A stretch of 34,890 nt of DNA from an uncultured Alphaproteobacteria bacterium (GTDB lineage: Bacteria; Pseudomonadota; Alphaproteobacteria; Rs-D84). The notes beneath the pieces were generated by a model, which searched no databases, was not told the DNA's origin, and saw only the letters and a list, made by a program, of their open reading frames with translations. Numbering within the stretch: the stretch's first letter is position 1; each line of letters starts with the position of its first letter. The stretch covers positions 1 through 34,890 of the forward strand of contig CAKQEW010000008.1 in NCBI GenBank assembly GCA_934230415.1. Direction: 5' to 3'. Positions 1 through 6,847 of the stretch are shown here, piece after piece. The position numbers and the translations under genes are program-made.

Positions 1-51
1 GTTAAAACTACGGTGGACCGGCGTGCTTCCGCCTTTTTACCGCGGGTCGAA

Positions 52-90
52 CTGCTTAATTCGCAGGTTCAAATCCTGGGACTTGCACAG
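52..90 (+). ncRNA. 3' part of an unidentified structured RNA with a T-arm-like hairpin (partial)
   Basis: The stretch just before the terminator contains a tRNA-like T arm: CAGG, loop TTCAAAT (68-74), CCTG. An overlapping alternative hairpin is CTGC, loop TTAATTC, GCAG (52-66). No partner for an acceptor stem occurs within the visible 90 bases, so a normal tRNA is excluded. A tmRNA 3' end is possible but the expected CCA-like end is not seen. The same architecture recurs at 34798-34824. The 5' part lies outside the window. Confidence 0.3.
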
Positions 91-100
91 AATAAAAAAC

Positions 101-128
101 ACCCACGGTTCACACCGTGGGTATTTTT
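101..128. terminator. Bidirectional hairpin terminator between the partial RNA and tRNA-Arg
   Basis: A 9-bp perfect stem ACCCACGGT / ACCGTGGGT with a TCAC loop is flanked by an A run on the left and a T run on the right. It can therefore end the + strand RNA and the minus-strand tRNA-Arg. Confidence 0.85.
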
Positions 129-134
129 TATCTC

Positions 135-211
135 TGGCGCGCCCTGCAGGATTCGAACCTGCGACCTGCGGATTAGAAATCCGATGCTCTATCCAGCTGG
201 GCTAAGGGCGC
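135..211 (-). tRNA. tRNA-Arg (anticodon TCT)
   Basis: Read on the minus strand, a 7-bp acceptor stem GCGCCCT/AGGGCGC closes a full cloverleaf. The anticodon loop TTTCTAA gives anticodon TCT (arginine, AGA codons). The T arm is GCAGG-TTCGAAT-CCTGC. The discriminator G is followed by an encoded CCA. The outermost anticodon-stem pair (T27-C43) is mismatched. A promoter lies just upstream at 221-249 and the shared terminator lies downstream. Confidence 0.96.
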
Positions 212-220
212 ACGTCCGCT

Positions 221-249
221 ATTCTATACTATCTTTCCGTAAATTTCAA
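221..249 (-). promoter_or_regulatory. Promoter of tRNA-Arg
   Basis: On the minus strand TTGAAA (249-244) and TAGAAT (226-221) are separated by 17 bp, ending about 10 bp before the tRNA 5' end. Its integrity places the left edge of the accessory island to the right of about 250. Confidence 0.75.
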
Positions 250-299
250 GTTTTGCATATCTGATAAATATTACTTTGAAAAACACCCCGAAAATGATA

Positions 300-402
300 C
301 AATACTCATTGACATGGTGATGCCGTGTTGGGGCGTAAGAACCTCTGAATCTGGTGTCCGTGGTGGACATAAAACACCTCCAACCGATGGTTGGAGGGTG
401 GT
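300..402 (+). mobile_element. Possible IS200/IS605-type right-end remnant (structured)
   Basis: The stretch has nested hairpins. TGTCC/GGACA lies at about 357-371, followed by a 9-bp perfect stem CCTCCAACC-GAT-GGTTGGAGG at about 378-398, then a short GTGGTGATAAC tail. IS200/IS605 elements end in a subterminal hairpin with a short 3' linker, and no inverted repeats are expected. One reading frame stays open through it (…MPCWGVRTSESG…GGHKTPPTDGW), which could be a decayed TnpB tail. This assignment rests on architecture only. An unrelated regulatory RNA is the main alternative. Confidence 0.3.
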
Positions 403-405
403 GAT

Positions 406-732
406 AACTTACAAGATAAAATTAGTAATAATTCCACATTGATAACTGACGGTGAAAAATCGTATAATTTGATTAGAAATATAAAACATAAGAAATTTAC
501 AACAGGTTTAACTAAATCAAAAACCTACGATTTAGGTAGAAAAGATAATATACATACCAGTATGAACGGATTAATAAATCATAACTTTCGTGGAGTTGCT
601 ACAAAATATCTACAAGGTTATGTAAATTATGTAACAATGTTGCGAAGAAATTTAAATATGTTTGAATTTTTAATCAAAATAAATAGTTCCATAACACATA
701 AACAAATATTTAAATTAAATGCAGGATTTTAA
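406..732 (+). pseudogene. IS1595/ISXO2-type DDE transposase, C-terminal remnant
   Basis: The translated product shows TDGEKSYNLI, then HTSMNGLINH, then FRGVATKYLQGYVNYV. This order (a DG..SY strand, an H..N-NH block, and an F-GVATKYLQ-Y helix) is typical of the C-terminal half of the DDE catalytic domain in ISXO2/IS1595 transposases. About 105 residues remain of a family that is usually two to three times longer. The N-terminal zinc-binding and first catalytic parts are missing, and the apparent ATG at 391 lies in the preceding hairpin element. The fragment is very AT-rich like the restriction-modification genes that follow. It is probably non-functional and marks past transposition into this island. 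Confidence 0.65.
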
Positions 733-783
733 TATTGAAAAAAAGTATTAAATGAATAACATAGATAACTGGGAAATGTAAAA

Positions 784-1680
784 ATGACTGATAAACACAA
801 TATAATTTTAGGCGATTGTATAGAAAAATTAAAATCTGTTTCAGACAATTATTTTGATTTAGTAGTAGCAGACCCACCCTATTGGAAGGTAATCGGTGAA
901 AAGTGGGATTACCAATGGAGAACCGAAGAAGATTATCTTGATTGGTGTAAAAAATGGTTAGAAGAAGTTTATAGAACACTTAGAACTGGTGGAACATTTT
1001 ATTTATTTGGTTATTTTAGAATGTTGGTATTTTTAGTTCCTATATTACAAGATATGGGGTTTGAATTAAGACAACAGATAATTATCAATAAAGGTATGAA
1101 AGCAGTTGCTGGTCGTGCTACTAAAAAATATAAAATGTTTCCTAACGTAACTGAATCTGTTTTATTTTTAGTTAAAGATAATAAAAAATATGCTAAACAA
1201 TTATTGCTAGACCAACAAAAGAAACTTGGATTAAAGTCAAAAGAAATAAATGAAGCATTAGGGGTAAAATCTAATGGTGGTGGTATGTGGAGTATATATA
1301 CAGGTAAAAATGTATGTGAACAATTTCCTACAAAAGAATTATGGGCAAAATTAGAATCAGTATTAAAATTCCATATTCCTTATGAACAAATAGCACAAAC
1401 ATATAATGCCGAAATGGGTATAACTGATGTATGGGATGATATTGATTTCTATTCAGAAAAAAGAATTCATCCAACTCAGAAACCATTACCACTTATAGAA
1501 AGATTAATTAAAGTTAGTTCTAATGAAGGCGATAAAGTTTTAGACCCATTTGCAGGTAGTGGTTCAACCTTGATTGCTTGTGAAAACAACAATAGAATAG
1601 CTACAGTTATTGAGTTAGATAAAGAATATTTTGACAAAATGAATGATAGATTTGAAAAATCAAAACTGTCTTTATTCTGA
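784..1680 (+). CDS. Beta-class DNA adenine methyltransferase of a type II restriction-modification system
   Basis: This 298-residue enzyme would transfer a methyl group from S-adenosylmethionine to DNA and protect the host against the endonuclease encoded convergently downstream. Motif IV DPPY is at residues 30-33. The AdoMet-binding motif DPFAGSGS is at about 254-261, and HPTQKPLPLIERLI precedes it. Catalytic motif first and AdoMet motif last is the beta arrangement. DPPY favours N6-adenine over N4-cytosine methylation. A GGGA stretch lies upstream of the ATG. The gene is strongly AT-rich compared with the surrounding chromosome, a sign of horizontal transfer. Its last 9 bases overlap the 3' end of the endonuclease gene. 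The target sequence cannot be read from the protein. Confidence 0.92.
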   Translation: MTDKHNIILGDCIEKLKSVSDNYFDLVVADPPYWKVIGEKWDYQWRTEEDYLDWCKKWLEEVYRTLRTGGTFYLFGYFRMLVFLVPILQDMGFELRQQIIINKGMKAVAGRATKKYKMFPNVTESVLFLVKDNKKYAKQLLLDQQKKLGLKSKEINEALGVKSNGGGMWSIYTGKNVCEQFPTKELWAKLESVLKFHIPYEQIAQTYNAEMGITDVWDDIDFYSEKRIHPTQKPLPLIERLIKVSSNEGDKVLDPFAGSGSTLIACENNNRIATVIELDKEYFDKMNDRFEKSKLSLF

Positions 1681-2592
1681 TAATTTTGTCTTTTTAATTG
1701 TTTTTGGTGCCTTATCTGTATCACGAAGTGGTAAATACTCTCTTAATTTTTCTGAAATTTTATCAAATTTTGATATATCAAAACCTTTTGATAATAATAT
1801 CTTGTTTTCGTCAGGTTTTAATAAAGATTTAGGCATTGGTTCTGATTCTAGCGAACTTCTATCAGCATTAGGTTCAATATAGTGTGTTATGCTTATTTGT
1901 GGATTTTTTATACTCTCCTTAATTTCACATTCAAAAACTTTAACGGGATTACACATATAAAATGGGTACATATCAGGAAATAGGTTTTTTGGGGCAGGAT
2001 TTGCGTTTGGATTTGCCTTAATATGTGGTAAGTATATGTAATGGTAATAATTTTCTAATAGTTCTACAAATCTTTTTCCACGTGGTTCTTTTGGGTATAC
2101 TTCAAAAGCCCTTATTCTAATATCATCAAAGTTAGTTCTATCTGGATAATCAGTAACAATAAATAAAAATCTATCTGTTTCTGTCGCCTCTTTTAATTCT
2201 TCTTCACTATGAATTGCAATTAACCATTTTGAATCAAAATTTCTTTTAATATCCGTAGAACCACAATATGGACATTTATTATCGCTTTTAAATAAATTTT
2301 TTCCACACTCTTTATTATTACATTTATCACTTTGGTCAACCAAACTACAAGATTTTACTTCAGTTCCATCTGCTATATCATCTCCACGAGCACCAGAAGC
2401 AGAACCTTTTATACCTAATATTAAACTTGCCAAATGTTGTCCAGGATAACCTATTTTTAGATTTGGGGTTTGATTTGTTATTTTAGACCATTTATGAACT
2501 GAAATTCTTGGCTTTACAAGCATTTCTTCAATAAATTGAACTATTAATTCTTCGTTGTTGTGAATAGTTATTTTGTTAATGTCTGGTTTCAT
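1672..2592 (-). CDS. Type II restriction endonuclease, PD-(D/E)XK with zinc ribbon (MamI-like?)
   Basis: The 306-residue protein is the likely cleavage partner of the neighbouring methyltransferase. Residues 70-80 read GDDIADGTEVK, a D…EXK active-site signature (D75, E78, K80). A zinc-ribbon-like set follows directly: C91, C96, C107 and C110 (CPYC). From memory this resembles MamI-type endonucleases, which cut an interrupted palindrome, but that subfamily call is tentative. The gene is convergent with the methyltransferase and overlaps it tail to tail by 9 bp. Composition is AT-rich, matching its partner. No controller (C) protein gene is visible, so expression control of this pair is unexplained. 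Confidence 0.75.
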   Translation of the reverse strand: MKPDINKITIHNNEELIVQFIEEMLVKPRISVHKWSKITNQTPNLKIGYPGQHLASLILGIKGSASGARGDDIADGTEVKSCSLVDQSDKCNNKECGKNLFKSDNKCPYCGSTDIKRNFDSKWLIAIHSEEELKEATETDRFLFIVTDYPDRTNFDDIRIRAFEVYPKEPRGKRFVELLENYYHYIYLPHIKANPNANPAPKNLFPDMYPFYMCNPVKVFECEIKESIKNPQISITHYIEPNADRSSLESEPMPKSLLKPDENKILLSKGFDISKFDKISEKLREYLPLRDTDKAPKTIKKTKLSE

Positions 2593-2668
2593 ATTATTCC
2601 TCTACATATTGAGAATATATATCATATTTTAGCTTTTGTCACAATGATTCGTTGTTTCTCTATCTTTT

Positions 2669-2827
2669 ATGGAACAGAGTGCATTTTTTATTCCAGCGGA
2701 AACGGAACGAAGTATAGCCAAGGCCGCATTGAGTGCGGGCATAAGCAAAGTATCATATGTAGAAACAGAATCATTTAATGCGTGGCCTTTGGTTTGGAAT
2801 AATTGTATCTTGGTATACGGCGAATAA
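2669..2827 (+). CDS. Possible 52-residue protein or 3' remnant of a host gene
   Basis: An open frame begins ATG GAA CAG AGT and encodes a 52-residue peptide (MEQSAFFIPAETERSIAK…). It ends with TAA in the first bases of a strong terminator hairpin, as a real gene would. Codon choice looks like the host and unlike the AT-rich island just to its left. No good ribosome binding site precedes the ATG, and an in-frame TGA lies upstream. It may therefore be the truncated end of a gene interrupted by the island. No family is recognised. Confidence 0.35.
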   Translation: MEQSAFFIPAETERSIAKAALSAGISKVSYVETESFNAWPLVWNNCILVYGE

Positions 2828-2858
2828 ACATCCCCGCCATGATGGCGGGGATGTTTAT
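2824..2858. terminator. Bidirectional terminator, 15-bp perfect stem
   Basis: ATAAACATCCCCGCC pairs perfectly with GGCGGGGATGTTTAT around an ATGAT loop. It lies 12 bp beyond the stop of the DUF308 gene on the minus strand and overlaps the stop codon of the small + strand frame. Confidence 0.85.
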
Positions 2859-2870
2859 GTTTTGGGATCA

Positions 2871-3515
2871 TTAATCCAATACGCTACGTTTTAATTTAAG
2901 CAATTCTATATACATGTATATATCTGATGCCGCATACAGCAACAATGTTATTGCCAGGTAATATACCATCGCCACCGGCGCCGCCATTGGCCAGAACAAC
3001 AATGCAATCGCCAGCGCAACCAGTGCAATCGCCATCACCAGGTCAAACACCCAATGACCAAAACGGGCACGTGCCATATTGATTGCAAACACCAACGCAC
3101 GCAGTGCCTTGAACAAGAACAGTACCACAAAAATCATTGTAACGCCGATGATTGAACCGGTCGGATATACACAGAACAACACACCCAAGACCACGTTAAT
3201 CAATCCGAACAGCACATCAATCCATCCGCCACCGACATTACGCGAAACAACGAACCCGGCGATTGTGCGATACATCCCGAACAACACCAAACCGATACCG
3301 ATGATAAACGTCATCGCGGTTAAAATTGCAACAGGTCGCAATGCCATCAATATCGCAGCAATGCCGAACAGCAATCCTTCGCATATCAACAGCGGGGCCG
3401 ATTTTGCATACAGGCGTTCAACCGCGGCTGCAATCGGGTCAGACGGTGCGCGGCGTGTACGCTGTGCGCGAACGCGTTTTGGCACAGATTTTTTTACATT
3501 TTCTTTTTTTGGCAT
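2871..3515 (-). CDS. DUF308/HdeD-family inner-membrane protein
   Basis: The 214-residue protein has a basic N-terminal tail (residues 1-35, rich in K and R) followed by about six hydrophobic segments. Short loops separate them, for example RPVAIL, GGGWIDVLFG and FWPMAAP. The spacing and the GGGWIDVLFGLINVVLGVL-type segment fit the DUF308 repeat of HdeD-like proteins, some of which are tied to acid stress. The precise function is unknown. The start is supported by AGGAAAGGGAG just upstream and by a TTGAAA-17-TACAAT promoter. It is monocistronic and ends at the terminator at 2824-2858. Confidence 0.8.
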   Translation of the reverse strand: MPKKENVKKSVPKRVRAQRTRRAPSDPIAAAVERLYAKSAPLLICEGLLFGIAAILMALRPVAILTAMTFIIGIGLVLFGMYRTIAGFVVSRNVGGGWIDVLFGLINVVLGVLFCVYPTGSIIGVTMIFVVLFLFKALRALVFAINMARARFGHWVFDLVMAIALVALAIALLFWPMAAPVAMVYYLAITLLLYAASDIYMYIELLKLKRSVLD

Positions 3516-3547
3516 ATTAAACTCCCTTTCCTGAATTATGTAATGAC

Positions 3548-3576
3548 ATTGTAATACTTTTGCGCCCGCGTTTCAA
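3548..3576 (-). promoter_or_regulatory. Promoter of the DUF308 gene
   Basis: TTGAAA (3576-3571) and TACAAT (3553-3548) lie on the minus strand with a 17-bp spacer, about 33 bp upstream of the start codon. Confidence 0.7.
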
Positions 3577-3673
3577 GTCCCACGCATCGGCAAAAATTCA
3601 TATGCAACAAATGACTTGACCCGCCCGGCATCATAATGTCAAGATTACGCGGCAAATAAAAATAGGAATATAT

Positions 3674-4510
3674 ATGATAAATCTAATAATCGCGACACTA
3701 TGCTTTTCATTGTCATTCGGCATGATAAAGAGCCAGTTGAGCACACTGCCCACCGATTGGGTGGTAATGTTACGCCTGGTATTTGCGACATTGATATTTG
3801 TGCCGTTTATACGGAAATTAAATTGGCGTGTACACGCGCGCGCATTTTTGATTGGGATAATCCAGTTTGGCGTAATGTATTTCGCATTCTTGCGTGCGTT
3901 CAAATACCTGCAGGGAAATGAAGTTGCGCTGTTAACCACCACAACACCTGTATTTGTTGCAATTTGGGCATCACTGTTTGGTGACCGATTTCGGTTTATA
4001 TACATACTGTGCATATTGATGTCGGTGTGTGGCGCCGGAATCGTCGTATGGCAAAACCTGGAATTTTCACAAATCGTGTATGGCGTATTGTTAATGGAAA
4101 TATCAAACTGTACATTTGCCCTGGGCCAGGTATTGTGGCAAAAGTTTATTCCATGCAACGTCCGGTCTGAAAATCTGATGGCCAGTGCATATTTAGGCGC
4201 ATTGGCGATGATTTTGCCGTTTGTTATTGCACATGGTGATTTTTCGCTGGCGACCCTGACGCCGCCCCAATGGATGGCAATATTGTACCTGGGGATTGTG
4301 CCAACCGGTATTGGATTTTACCTGTGGAACCGTGGGGCGCGACGCGTTTCCAGCTGGACGTTGGCAATTATGAATAATTTAAAGATTCCATTTGGTGTGT
4401 TGTGCTCTATTCTGGTGTTTCATGAACATATAAACCCTGTAAACTTCATCATCGGCACATCAGTGATTATGATGGCAATACTGATTTTACAATTTCAGCA
4501 TCACAAATAA
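3674..4510 (+). CDS. EamA/DMT-superfamily transporter
   Basis: The 278-residue protein is almost entirely hydrophobic, with about ten predicted membrane helices arranged as two EamA repeats. The first repeat ends near NEVALLTTTTPVFVAIWASLFGDR. The second contains WQKFIPC and the typical end of the family, GIGFYLWNRGARRV followed by IPFGVLCSILVFHEHI. DMT-family members export or import small metabolites such as amino acids or nucleotide-sugar-like compounds; no substrate can be inferred here. AGGAA stands 5-9 bases before the ATG. The gene is divergent from the DUF308 gene and ends one base before a terminator shared with ssb. Confidence 0.88.
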   Translation: MINLIIATLCFSLSFGMIKSQLSTLPTDWVVMLRLVFATLIFVPFIRKLNWRVHARAFLIGIIQFGVMYFAFLRAFKYLQGNEVALLTTTTPVFVAIWASLFGDRFRFIYILCILMSVCGAGIVVWQNLEFSQIVYGVLLMEISNCTFALGQVLWQKFIPCNVRSENLMASAYLGALAMILPFVIAHGDFSLATLTPPQWMAILYLGIVPTGIGFYLWNRGARRVSSWTLAIMNNLKIPFGVLCSILVFHEHINPVNFIIGTSVIMMAILILQFQHHK

Positions 4511-4540
4511 AAAGCGCCCAGTTTCCTGGGCGCTTGGTTT
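4509..4540. terminator. Terminator shared by the EamA gene and ssb
   Basis: GCGCCCAG-TTTC-CTGGGCGC forms an 8-bp stem. The minus-strand reading has a strong TTTTTATTT tail, so it serves ssb well; the + strand tail is weaker (TTGGTTT). Confidence 0.8.
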
Positions 4541-4542
4541 CA

Positions 4543-4577
4543 TCACCGATTGATTTTGCATACGCAAAATCCGGTGA
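4543..4577 (-). other. Long hairpin in the ssb 3' untranslated region
   Basis: TCACCG-ATT-GATTTTGC-ATAC-GCAAAATC-CGGTGA folds into a 14-bp stem broken only by a 3-base bulge. It lies between the ssb stop codon and the terminator. It lacks a T tract, so it may be an mRNA stabiliser or a processing site. Confidence 0.5.
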
Positions 4578-4587
4578 CGCCATTCCA

Positions 4588-5040
4588 TTAAAATGGAATG
4601 TCGTCACCGATATCCGACACAGAAATTTCTTCGCGTGGTGCCGGCGCCGCCGCTGGGGCGTCACCCATTGACTGGGCATCCAGGCTCTTGGCACCAGACA
4701 GGATAACCATCTGGCCGGCAAATTGATTCAAGACAACCTCTGTGGTGAAAACATCGGTGCCCTGTTGATTCTGCCATTTGCGGGTGCGCAGGGAACCCTC
4801 CAGATACAGTTTTGTGCCCTTTTGCAACATGCGTTCCGCAACATCAACCAGGTTAGGATTGAAAATCACAACGCGGTGCCATTCTGTCTGTTCTTTCTGT
4901 TCGCCGGTCGCGCGGTCGCGCCATCTGTCCGATGTTGCCAATGAAAAGCTGACAACCTTTTGTCCACTCTGCATTGTGCGCACCTGGGGTTCCTGACCAA
5001 CGTTACCAACCAATATCACTTTATTTATACTGCCTGCCAT
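4588..5040 (-). CDS. ssb: Single-stranded DNA-binding protein SSB
   Basis: SSB coats single-stranded DNA during replication, recombination and repair, and recruits partners through its C-terminal tip. The 150-residue protein begins MAGSINKVILVGNVGQEPQVR and has the OB-fold signatures VVSFSLATSDRWRD, EWHRVVIF and KLYLEGSLRTRKW. A short Pro/Ala linker leads to the classic acidic tip DIGDDIPF. I chose the ATG at 5040 because AGGAAG stands at good distance; a GTG two codons upstream overlaps that site. It is convergent with the EamA gene and divergent from rho. Confidence 0.96.
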   Translation of the reverse strand: MAGSINKVILVGNVGQEPQVRTMQSGQKVVSFSLATSDRWRDRATGEQKEQTEWHRVVIFNPNLVDVAERMLQKGTKLYLEGSLRTRKWQNQQGTDVFTTEVVLNQFAGQMVILSGAKSLDAQSMGDAPAAAPAPREEISVSDIGDDIPF

Positions 5041-5115
5041 GTTCACTTCCTTTGTTATATTGTATGTTTAATGAAAGCAATTACGCGCCAATAAATCAAG
5101 TAAAAATAACATATC

Positions 5116-5144
5116 TTGACTTTTGCGCCCAGAAAGTGTATAAT
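5116..5144 (+). promoter_or_regulatory. Promoter of rho
   Basis: TTGACT (5116-5121) and a perfect TATAAT (5139-5144) are 17 bp apart, giving a leader of about 50 bases. This excludes the longer reading frame that begins inside the promoter. Confidence 0.85.
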
Positions 5145-5202
5145 AAGTGATGATAGAGGGCGCGAATTCTCGCACAGGCCCATTTCCACAAAAGGATTAT
5201 TT

Positions 5203-6471
5203 ATGCATATAAATGAAATCAAGGCGAAATCGCCACAGCAATTGCTGAAAATGGCCGAAGATATGGGCATTGAAAACCCATCGCAATTAAACGTGCAACA
5301 GTTGCGCTTTGCCGTAATGCGCGTATTTGCCGCCGATAACAAGATAACATTGATTGGCGATGGTGTTCTGGAACGTATGCAGGACGGTTTTGGATTCCTG
5401 CGCGCCCCAGAAAGCAATTACCTGGCCGGGCCGGACGATTTGTACGTATCGCCAAACCTGATTAAAAAATACGGTCTGAAGACCGGCGATTACATAGAAG
5501 GTCAAATTCAGGCCCCACAAAACGAATCTGAACGCTATTTTGCGCTGGAAACGATTGAACGCGTTAATGGTGATGCGCCAGAAAAATTGCGCCACCGCGT
5601 ATCGTTTGACGATATGACACCACTGTATCCAGATGAAATGCTGCGAATGGAGGTGGCAGATGACAAGGACAAAGGACGCAGCCTGTCCGCACGCGTGATT
5701 GACCTGATTTCCCCAACCGGCAAGGGTCAACGCAGTCTGATTGTTGCGCCACCGCGTACTGGTAAAACCGTTATGTTGCAGAATATCGCACATTCAATTG
5801 CGACAAATTATCCAGATGTAAAATTAATTGTGTTGCTGATTGATGAACGCCCCGAAGAAGTGACGGATATGCAACGCAGCGTCAAAGGCGAAGTTATTTC
5901 ATCCACGTTTGATGAACCGGCCGCCCGTCATATCCAGGTTGCCGAAATGGTCATTGAAAAGGCCAAACGTTTGGTAGAAGCCGGCCAAGATGTCGTTATC
6001 TTGTTGGATTCCATCACACGTCTGGGGCGCGCATATAACACATGTGTCCCATCCAGTGGCAAGGTTTTGACTGGTGGTGTTGACGCATACGCATTGCAAC
6101 GCCCAAAGCGTTTCTTTGGTGCCGCCCGTAATATTGAGGGTGGCGGTTCGTTGACCATCATTGCGACCGCACTGGTTGATACCGGGTCCAAAATGGACGA
6201 AGTTATCTTTGAAGAATTCAAGGGAACCGGTAACAGCGAAATCATCCTGGATCGCAAGTTGTCTGATAAACGCGTGTATCCGGCGATTGATATCACAAAA
6301 TCTGGCACCCGCAAAGAAGACCTGTTGGTGGGCAAGGAAACATTGTCAAAAATGTACGTCTTGCGCCGTATCATCAACCCAATGGGAACGTTGGAGGCCA
6401 TGGAATTCTTGCTGGATAAATTACGTTTAACCAAAACGAATACAGATTTCTTTAATTCCATGAATCAGTAA
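5203..6471 (+). CDS. rho: Transcription termination factor Rho
   Basis: Rho is a hexameric RNA helicase that loads on nascent RNA and ends transcription. The 422-residue protein has the N-terminal helical domain, then a cold-shock-like RNA-binding domain (about 60-90, DGFGFLRAPESNYLAGPDDLYV). The ATPase core follows, with P-loop APPRTGKT at 182-189, Walker B VVILLDS at 264-270 and the RLGRAYN segment. The secondary-channel Q loop SSGKVLTGGVD is at about 284-294. AGGA lies ten bases before the ATG at 5203, and an upstream promoter rules out earlier starts. Length and motifs are normal for the family. It is monocistronic and ends at a strong terminator. Confidence 0.97.
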   Translation: MHINEIKAKSPQQLLKMAEDMGIENPSQLNVQQLRFAVMRVFAADNKITLIGDGVLERMQDGFGFLRAPESNYLAGPDDLYVSPNLIKKYGLKTGDYIEGQIQAPQNESERYFALETIERVNGDAPEKLRHRVSFDDMTPLYPDEMLRMEVADDKDKGRSLSARVIDLISPTGKGQRSLIVAPPRTGKTVMLQNIAHSIATNYPDVKLIVLLIDERPEEVTDMQRSVKGEVISSTFDEPAARHIQVAEMVIEKAKRLVEAGQDVVILLDSITRLGRAYNTCVPSSGKVLTGGVDAYALQRPKRFFGAARNIEGGGSLTIIATALVDTGSKMDEVIFEEFKGTGNSEIILDRKLSDKRVYPAIDITKSGTRKEDLLVGKETLSKMYVLRRIINPMGTLEAMEFLLDKLRLTKTNTDFFNSMNQ

Positions 6472-6474
6472 AAA

Positions 6475-6498
6475 ACGCGCCAATGGCGCGTTTTTTTT
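6475..6498 (+). terminator. Intrinsic terminator of rho
   Basis: ACGCGCC-AAT-GGCGCGT is followed by eight T residues starting four bases after the rho stop. The next genes would need read-through or an internal promoter. Confidence 0.9.
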
Positions 6499-6510
6499 GG
6501 AAACAACACA

Positions 6511-6735
6511 ATGAAAACATATCTGATTGCGGCGGTGGCCGCATTTATTTTTTTCGCGTTTTGTGCCGGGGTACGTATTGGCGCACTGAAATGCGAACGC
6601 AACCGCGCGCGCGACAACGTAAACATTCAACACAACATATATCAACACCAGGTGAAAATAAATGAGGAAACTATGCATACTGGCATGCGTGATATTCGCC
6701 GCATCTTGCGCGAAAAATACACCATTGCCGAATAA
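6511..6735 (+). CDS. Small single-span membrane protein, possible i-spanin-like (Rz-like)
   Basis: This 74-residue protein has one N-terminal membrane helix (about residues 4-22, LIAAVAAFIFFAFCAGV). A short charged periplasmic tail rich in N, Q, R and E follows and could form a helix (IRRILREKYTIAE at the end). Its 3' end overlaps the start of a small lipoprotein gene in the +1 frame. An inner-membrane helix protein overlapping a short lipoprotein is the arrangement of phage spanin pairs, which fuse the two membranes at lysis. The product is shorter than lambda Rz (about 150 residues). No phage genes are nearby. It lies directly behind the rho terminator. Confidence 0.55.
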   Translation: MKTYLIAAVAAFIFFAFCAGVRIGALKCERNRARDNVNIQHNIYQHQVKINEETMHTGMRDIRRILREKYTIAE

Positions 6736-6847
6736 CACATGCCCACCGTGTGCGCCAATTTATGGACGTGCAACCGATTGGGATGTCATCAGCGACGATT
6801 TGGCCCGCAATATCTACCGACACAATTTGATGTGCGAACGTCCCTAG
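6662..6847 (+). CDS. Small lipoprotein overlapping the upstream gene, possible o-spanin-like (Rz1-like)
   Basis: The 61-residue product begins MRKLCILACVIFAASC, a lipoprotein signal with a lipobox ending at Cys16. The mature part is about 46 residues and contains a CPPC pair. Its start lies inside the preceding gene in another frame (74-base overlap), with AGGTG suitably upstream. Size, lipobox and overlap match outer-membrane spanin subunits such as Rz1, but sequence identity to a known family was not recognised. Its stop TAG and the stop of the facing ureohydrolase share the palindrome CTAG at 6844-6847. It may instead be a lineage-specific envelope lipoprotein. Confidence 0.55.
   Translation: MRKLCILACVIFAASCAKNTPLPNNTCPPCAPIYGRATDWDVISDDLARNIYRHNLMCERP

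Noticed and set aside
135..211. tRNA-Arg as integration site of the AT-rich island
   Set aside because: Integrases normally use the tRNA 3' end, but the island lies on the 5' side and the promoter is intact; no duplicated tRNA 3' end was seen to the right.
13..264. Open frame with a peptide like CRIRTCDLRIRNPMLYPAG
   Set aside because: It is the antisense translation of tRNA-Arg, a frequent annotation artefact.
2629..2871. 80-codon minus-strand frame between the endonuclease and the DUF308 gene
   Set aside because: It reads through the strong 15-bp terminator stem and has no start signals.
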